Shown: one piece after another, positions 5,756 through 9,322 of the stretch
Position numbering within the stretch: position 1 is the stretch's first letter
How the letters are laid out: each line of letters starts with the position of its first letter
From: an uncultured Lachnospiraceae bacterium
Lineage (GTDB): Bacteria > Bacillota > Clostridia > Lachnospirales > Lachnospiraceae
Direction: 5' to 3'
Assembly: GCA_910578845.1 (NCBI GenBank)
Contig: CAJTSL010000087.1
Coordinates: 1 to 9,322 of the forward strand
Length of the DNA: 9,322 nt
Translations under genes and position numbers: made by a program
Notes under the pieces: model-generated
Told to the model about the DNA's origin: nothing
Seen by the model: the letters and a program-made list of their open reading frames with translations, nothing else
Database searches by the model: none

Positions 5756-6624
5756 CTATATTCATTGGGGCTCATATGGTAATGCTGCCTGAATTTGCGG
5801 CAGAAATACCCTGCATTTGTAAATCCTGTTTCTTCTGCTATGGCGGCAACAGTCTTCCCTGTAGTGTGGAGCTGCTTAGCAGCCTGTGCCAGTCGGTATT
5901 GGATGAGGTATGCTACCGGCGAAGCGTGGATGAAGGATTTGAAAATCTGTAGGGCGCCGCTAACGCTGACAGAGGCGGAGGCGGCAATTTCTTCAAGTAA
6001 GATCCCCTCCCTGTAATGGTCATGGATATATTGCATCATGAGCTGGAGCCTGGCTTGTTGATGGTTTAACTGCCGTGCTTGGGCGAAACGGGAGGCTGTG
6101 TCTAAATGTCGGTATAGAAGATCCCATATCTGTAAAAGAAGCTGCATGGTATGCAGTTCATTTTTTCCCTCTGTTTCCTGTAACGTATAAATCTGTGACA
6201 GAATCTGTAGGACATGGCCTTGCCATACAATCTGTGGATCGAATATCTGGTACGCGAGAGAAGACCGGATAACGGGATGGATGTATTGTTCATACACAAG
6301 GCTTTTCTCCGGAGCCAGCAGAGCTGGCGAGAAAACGATATTCGGGATTATGGCGCGGTCTTTGGCTTCGAAGCGGTGAAGGATGCCGCTGTTGATGAAA
6401 ATGCCACAGCCAGCGGGCAATTCTATTCTCTCCGTGCCTACAAGACAGATAGCGACGCCTTCTGCGACAGACACGAATTCCAGTTCATGGTGCCAGTGCC
6501 AGTCAATGCGGTGGAAATCAAACTGCCAGATATCTTCCAGGTAATACGCGAATGGATAACTTCCGTTGCCATGCTGTATCATTTCCATGAGCGTATCATC
6601 GGTCGTGATTTTGAATGTTCCCAT
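5713..6624 (-). CDS. AraC-family transcription regulator with cupin sensor
   Basis: A 303-residue regulator. The N-terminal half holds a cupin-type ligand-binding domain with HWHHELEF (43-50) and a second cupin segment around 69-84 ending in HRF. The C-terminal domain has the two helix-turn-helix units of the AraC/XylS family: the first around 208-230 (LLEEIAASASVS), the second around 257-281 (TVAAIAEETGFTNAGYFCRKFR), followed by the family signature SPNEYRK (285-291). Regulators of this type usually sense sugars or related small molecules and activate nearby transport and catabolic genes. It is divergent from an MFS transporter with about 200 bases between them, so that operon is the likely target. 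The ATG is supported by GGGAGG (minus strand, 6636-6631) at 6-base spacing. The last dozen codons overlap the terminator of the convergent gene. Its ligand cannot be read from the sequence. Confidence 0.92.
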   Translation of the reverse strand: MGTFKITTDDTLMEMIQHGNGSYPFAYYLEDIWQFDFHRIDWHWHHELEFVSVAEGVAICLVGTERIELPAGCGIFINSGILHRFEAKDRAIIPNIVFSPALLAPEKSLVYEQYIHPVIRSSLAYQIFDPQIVWQGHVLQILSQIYTLQETEGKNELHTMQLLLQIWDLLYRHLDTASRFAQARQLNHQQARLQLMMQYIHDHYREGILLEEIAASASVSVSGALQIFKSFIHASPVAYLIQYRLAQAAKQLHTTGKTVAAIAEETGFTNAGYFCRKFRQHYHMSPNEYRKKGDSAGSVHTAR

Positions 6625-6661
6625 GCCAAGCCTCCCTATCTGAAAATATATAGATTGTGAT

Positions 6662-6691
6662 ATTGTACCATAAATATGCGATTATGTGCAA
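6662..6691 (-). promoter_or_regulatory. Promoter of the AraC-type regulator
   Basis: On the minus strand, TTGCAC (6691-6686) and TACAAT (6667-6662) are 18 bases apart. The first copy of the direct repeat AATATGCGAT (6673-6682) lies in the spacer, which would allow the regulator to control its own gene. Confidence 0.5.
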
Positions 6692-6714
6692 TGATTTAGC
6701 AAGGAATATGCGAT
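6673..6714. promoter_or_regulatory. Direct repeat in divergent promoter, candidate AraC operator
   Basis: AATATGCGAT occurs twice in the same orientation, at 6673-6682 and 6705-6714, offset by 32 bases (about three helical turns). AraC-type proteins bind direct-repeat half-sites. One copy lies between the -35 and -10 of the regulator promoter, the other abuts the -10 of the transporter promoter. The role as operator is inference from position. Confidence 0.5.
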
Positions 6715-6719
6715 ATAAT
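6714..6719 (+). promoter_or_regulatory. -10 element for the MFS operon
   Basis: A consensus TATAAT with no good -35 at the right distance (ATGATT at 6691-6696 is the best at 17 bases). A strong -10 with a poor -35 is common at promoters that need an activator, which fits the adjacent AraC-type gene. The transcript would start near 6726, leaving a leader of about 100 purine-rich bases. Confidence 0.5.
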
Positions 6720-6740
6720 CCAAGTTAAATGAAAAGCAAT

Positions 6741-6810
6741 GCGAAAGAAAAGTAAAGCGAAAGAAAAAAAGGCTAAAAGAAAAGCTGGCTAAAAGAAAAG
6801 TAAGGCTAAA
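6741..6810 (+). repeat. Degenerate purine-rich repeats in MFS leader
   Basis: GCGAAAGAAAA occurs at 6741-6751 and 6757-6767. GGCTAAAAGAAAAG occurs at 6771-6784 and 6787-6800, with a partial GGCTAAA at 6804-6810. The spacing is 14 to 17 bases. The array fills most of the predicted 5' leader of the transporter gene and ends just before its ribosome site. No coding role is seen. Confidence 0.7.
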
Positions 6811-6825
6811 TGGGAGGCAAGGGAA

Positions 6826-8016
6826 ATGAAGAACAAATATAATAAAACGCTTACGGCATGTTTTGTGGGATATATTGTACAGGCGATTGTCAATAATTTT
6901 GTCCCCTTATTGTTTCTGACGTTTCAGAGGGAATATCAGATCCCTCTTTCGCAGATTACGCTGTTAGTGACTTTTAACTTTGGGATACAGCTTCTGGTGG
7001 ATCTTATTTCTATCGGATTTGTGGATAAGATAGGATACCGGGCGGCGATGGTGGCGGCGCATGTATTGTCTGCGGCAGGGCTGCTGCTCTTAACGGTGTT
7101 GCCGCAGATGCTGCCTTCCCCCTTTATGGGGATTTTGATCTCGGTCATGGTATATGCTATCGGCGGCGGTTTGCTGGAAGTTCTTGTCAGCCCGGTGGTG
7201 GAAGCCTGTCCTTCAGACAATAAGGAGAAGGCAATGAGCATGTTGCATTCTTTTTACTGCTGGGGACATGCGGGAGTCGTGTTGCTCTCAACGTTGTTTT
7301 TCTATATAGTAGGAATTGGGAATTGGAGAGTGCTTGCATGGGCGTGGGCGTTAATCCCGATCAGCAATGCTTTCGTATTTACCAAAGTACCGATAGCGTC
7401 GCTGATGGAGGAGGGAGAGACAGGGCTTCGGTTAAAAGACTTGTTTGGCATCAAGGTGTTTTGGGTGCTGCTTGTAATGATGGTATGTGCAGGAGCCAGT
7501 GAGCAGGCAGTGAGCCAGTGGGCATCTACCTTTGCCGAAAAGGGACTGGGGATCTCTAAGACGGCAGGCGATCTGGCAGGGCCGATGGCGTTTGCAGTGT
7601 TAATGGGGGCATCCAGGGCGTTTTATGGAAAATACGGTGACCGTATCCACTTAGAGCGGTTTATGGTCTATAGCTGTCTACTGTGCATCCTTGCCTATCT
7701 GGGAATCGCGCTTTTCCCATTCCCACAGCTTAGCCTGGTTGCCTGTGCGGTCTGTGGATTGTCAGTCGGGATCATGTGGCCCGGGACTTTCAGTAAGGCA
7801 TCAGCGGCTCTTCCAAGGGGCGGCACGGCTATGTTTGCACTGCTAGCTTTAGGCGGGGATATCGGATGCTCCGGGGGGCCTACAGTGGTCGGGATGGTAT
7901 CAGGCGCGCTAGGGGACAATTTAAAGGTGGGCGTTCTGGCAGGCATTGTCTTTCCGGTGCTGTTACTTGTAGGGATCATTCTTTGCAGGAAAATGAGAAT
8001 AGAACAAAGAGCATAA
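6826..8016 (+). CDS. MFS transporter, sugar-permease type
   Basis: An inner-membrane transporter of 396 residues with about 12 hydrophobic segments (roughly 10-32, 43-65, 72-92, 99-121, 140-162, 167-186, 209-227, 249-264, 277-296, 300-321, 333-361 and 365-386). A major-facilitator motif A variant, DLISIGFVDKIGYR (59-72), lies between segments 2 and 3. The HSFYCWG motif (141-147) at the start of segment 5 and the charged central loop at about 190-208 resemble the fucose-permease-like (FHS) branch, so uptake of a sugar by proton symport is the best guess. The substrate is unknown. The ATG has GGGAGG (6812-6817) at 8-base spacing. It is the first gene of an operon that continues with a DUF1349 protein 47 bases downstream, and is divergent from an AraC-type regulator that probably controls it. 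Confidence 0.9.
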   Translation: MKNKYNKTLTACFVGYIVQAIVNNFVPLLFLTFQREYQIPLSQITLLVTFNFGIQLLVDLISIGFVDKIGYRAAMVAAHVLSAAGLLLLTVLPQMLPSPFMGILISVMVYAIGGGLLEVLVSPVVEACPSDNKEKAMSMLHSFYCWGHAGVVLLSTLFFYIVGIGNWRVLAWAWALIPISNAFVFTKVPIASLMEEGETGLRLKDLFGIKVFWVLLVMMVCAGASEQAVSQWASTFAEKGLGISKTAGDLAGPMAFAVLMGASRAFYGKYGDRIHLERFMVYSCLLCILAYLGIALFPFPQLSLVACAVCGLSVGIMWPGTFSKASAALPRGGTAMFALLALGGDIGCSGGPTVVGMVSGALGDNLKVGVLAGIVFPVLLLVGIILCRKMRIEQRA

Positions 8017-8063
8017 ACGGAATAAAATGAGAAAAAGTGAAAAGCGAAAGAGAGGAAAAGAAA

Positions 8064-8672
8064 ATGGATTTTCTAAAGTGTGATCCGAAATGGACGAGGA
8101 AACCAAAACAGGAAGAAATCGGAGAGGACAAAGTAGTCATCATGACGGAAAAGGGGACGGATTTATGGGCGCGCACCTATTATGGCTTTCAGAATGACAA
8201 TGCCCCGGTGTTACAGATTGAAACAAGTGAGAAATTTTTCTCATTCGTTGTGAAGACTGAATTTGAAAGCACATGCCGTTTTGACCAATGTGGCGTGGCA
8301 ATGTATCTGGATAGCGATAACTGGTTTAAAGCATCCATAGAATATGAAAATGAGAAGATACAGCGGCTGGGCAGCGTTGTTACGAACCACGGCTACTCTG
8401 ACTGGGCAACGACAGATATTTCTTCTGCGATCAAAAGCATGTGGTACCGTTTCTCGCGCAGGAATAGTGATTATTGTATTGAATGCAGCGAAGATGGCGT
8501 TAACTTTAAGCAGATGAGGATCTTCCATATGTTGGAGGGCGCGGATAAAATTACTTATGGCATTTACGCTTGCAGTCCGACGGATGGCTCCTATCAGGCA
8601 ACGTTTTCTGATATGCGCATCATAGAGTGCCAGTGGGAGGCGGATGCAGCATGGCGGGAAGATGAGGCCTGA
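8064..8672 (+). CDS. DUF1349 family protein (YesU-like)
   Basis: A 202-residue soluble protein of the DUF1349 family, which has a concanavalin A-like beta-sandwich fold. Family features are clear: TDLWARTYYGF (32-42), FDQCGVAMYLDSDNWFKASI (73-92), LGSVVTN (102-108) and SDW (112-114). It spans the full family length. Bacillus YesU, in a plant cell-wall sugar locus, belongs to this family, but no biochemical activity is firmly known; carbohydrate binding is a reasonable guess from the fold. No signal peptide is seen, so it acts in the cytoplasm. The ATG at 8064 with AGAGG (8051-8055) is preferred to a GTG at 8037, which lacks a ribosome site and would add nine lysine- and glutamate-rich residues. 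The 47-base gap after the MFS gene is again purine-rich. Linkage to a sugar-type transporter supports a sugar-related role. Confidence 0.88.
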   Translation: MDFLKCDPKWTRKPKQEEIGEDKVVIMTEKGTDLWARTYYGFQNDNAPVLQIETSEKFFSFVVKTEFESTCRFDQCGVAMYLDSDNWFKASIEYENEKIQRLGSVVTNHGYSDWATTDISSAIKSMWYRFSRRNSDYCIECSEDGVNFKQMRIFHMLEGADKITYGIYACSPTDGSYQATFSDMRIIECQWEADAAWREDEA

Positions 8673-8712
8673 AAGTACCGGGATGATAAGTGGTAAAAAG
8701 GAGGATTTGCGC

Positions 8713-9246
8713 ATGGAAGAGGATATTCAGATCAGAAAAGCCGTTGAAGCAGATCTTGATGACATTGCGAAGCTGTATGAAGAGATATGTGATTACTTAG
8801 AAGCGCATCGGAATTACCCTAGATGGAACAAAGACATTTATCCGACCCGCCACGATGCAGGGAAAGGGATAACGGCGAATACGTTGTACATTGCTAAGAT
8901 GGGGCAGAAAACGATTGGAACGGTTATTTTAAACCACCAGCCGGAAGAAGGGTATAGAAATGGCAAGTGGCTGACCAGGGATGATTATGATCATATCTGT
9001 GTAATCCATACGCTTGCTGTCCATCCCGGATTCCTAAAGCGCGGCATTGGATTCAGGCTATTGCAGTTTGCAGAACGGATGGCGCGGGAAGAACAGTGCA
9101 TAAGCATCAGGTTAGATGTCGTAAAAGATAATATCCCCGCAGAACAGCTTTACCGGAAATGCGGGTATCAGTTAGCCGGGACAGTGAGCCTGGGATACGA
9201 GGCGTATGGGATCCCCTGGTTCCGTCTTTATGAAAAAATATTATGA
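8713..9246 (+). CDS. GNAT-family N-acetyltransferase
   Basis: A cytoplasmic acetyltransferase of 177 residues that would transfer an acetyl group from acetyl-CoA to an unknown amine. The GNAT fold is visible: an N-terminal strand (IQIRKA, 5-10), helices from 14 to 33, strand IGTVIL (68-73), motif A with strand IHTLAVHP (98-105) and the CoA-pyrophosphate loop LKRGIGF (108-114), then motif B with LYRKCGYQLAG (146-156). The start is fixed by AAGGAGGA (8698-8705), one of the best ribosome sites in the window, rather than by ATGs further upstream that overlap the DUF1349 gene. It follows DUF1349 by 40 bases and is probably in the same operon. The substrate cannot be predicted; it may be a passenger in the sugar operon. 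Confidence 0.9.
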   Translation: MEEDIQIRKAVEADLDDIAKLYEEICDYLEAHRNYPRWNKDIYPTRHDAGKGITANTLYIAKMGQKTIGTVILNHQPEEGYRNGKWLTRDDYDHICVIHTLAVHPGFLKRGIGFRLLQFAERMAREEQCISIRLDVVKDNIPAEQLYRKCGYQLAGTVSLGYEAYGIPWFRLYEKIL

Positions 9247-9256
9247 AGGAAACATA

Positions 9257-9322
9257 TTGGCGATTGTGAAACAGCAATTTCAAGCCACGAGTCCGGTCAA
9301 AATGAACAAAACGGGAGTCGGA
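9257..9322 (+). CDS. Possible start of next gene, cut by window edge
   Basis: A frame beginning with TTG at 9257 stays open for 22 codons to the window end, starting MAIVKQQFQATSPVK. AAGGA (9246-9250) lies 6 bases before it, a usable ribosome site. The stretch is too short to identify, and the frame could be open by chance. If real, it would be the fourth gene of the MFS operon. Confidence 0.3.
   Translation, partial: MAIVKQQFQATSPVKMNKTGVG

Noticed and set aside
5795..6660. Plus-strand open frames opposite the AraC gene
   Set aside because: They are antisense to a clear AraC-family protein, lack ribosome sites and have no recognisable domains.

Overview
The window looks like ordinary chromosome from a Firmicute of the class Clostridia, most likely a gut Lachnospiraceae-type bacterium. 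The evidence is the strong purine-rich Shine-Dalgarno sites (GGAGG, AAGGAGG), the moderate base composition, A/G-rich leaders, a Bacillus/Clostridium-type LexA box, and the protein families present. No insertion sequence, CRISPR array, tRNA, rRNA or clear phage module is visible.

Region 1 (1-1733) holds a complete GH13 oligo-1,6-glucosidase that hydrolyses short alpha-glucosides. Region 2 (1734-2269) is a 536-base intergenic stretch. It has a series of hairpins ending in a strong rho-independent terminator (1897-1937), then an SOS-type promoter with one perfect and one near-perfect LexA box, then a purine-rich leader with three exact 24-base tandem repeats. Region 3 (2270-3867) is a two-gene operon with a one-base overlap: a Y-family translesion DNA polymerase with a beta-clamp motif, and an unrecognised 103-residue protein that may act with it.

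Region 4 (3868-5755) begins with a leader carrying two mutually exclusive hairpins. It continues with an exported LysM plus leucine-rich-repeat-like protein that probably starts at a TTG codon. Its terminator lies inside the 3' end of the convergent AraC-type regulator gene. Region 5 (5713-9322) holds that cupin-type AraC regulator on the minus strand. Divergent from it are an MFS transporter of the sugar-permease type, a DUF1349 (YesU-like, concanavalin A-fold) protein, a GNAT acetyltransferase, and possibly the first codons of another gene cut by the window edge. The compact divergent promoter region, with a 10-base direct repeat, suggests that the AraC protein controls both itself and the transporter operon, probably in response to a sugar-related ligand.

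Nothing here is clearly a new defence or mobile system. The most interesting points are the SOS-controlled polymerase with its uncharacterised overlapping partner, its unusual leader (tandem repeat plus an AUG-UAG start-stop), the structured intergenic RNA candidates, and purine-repeat leaders recurring in front of several genes.
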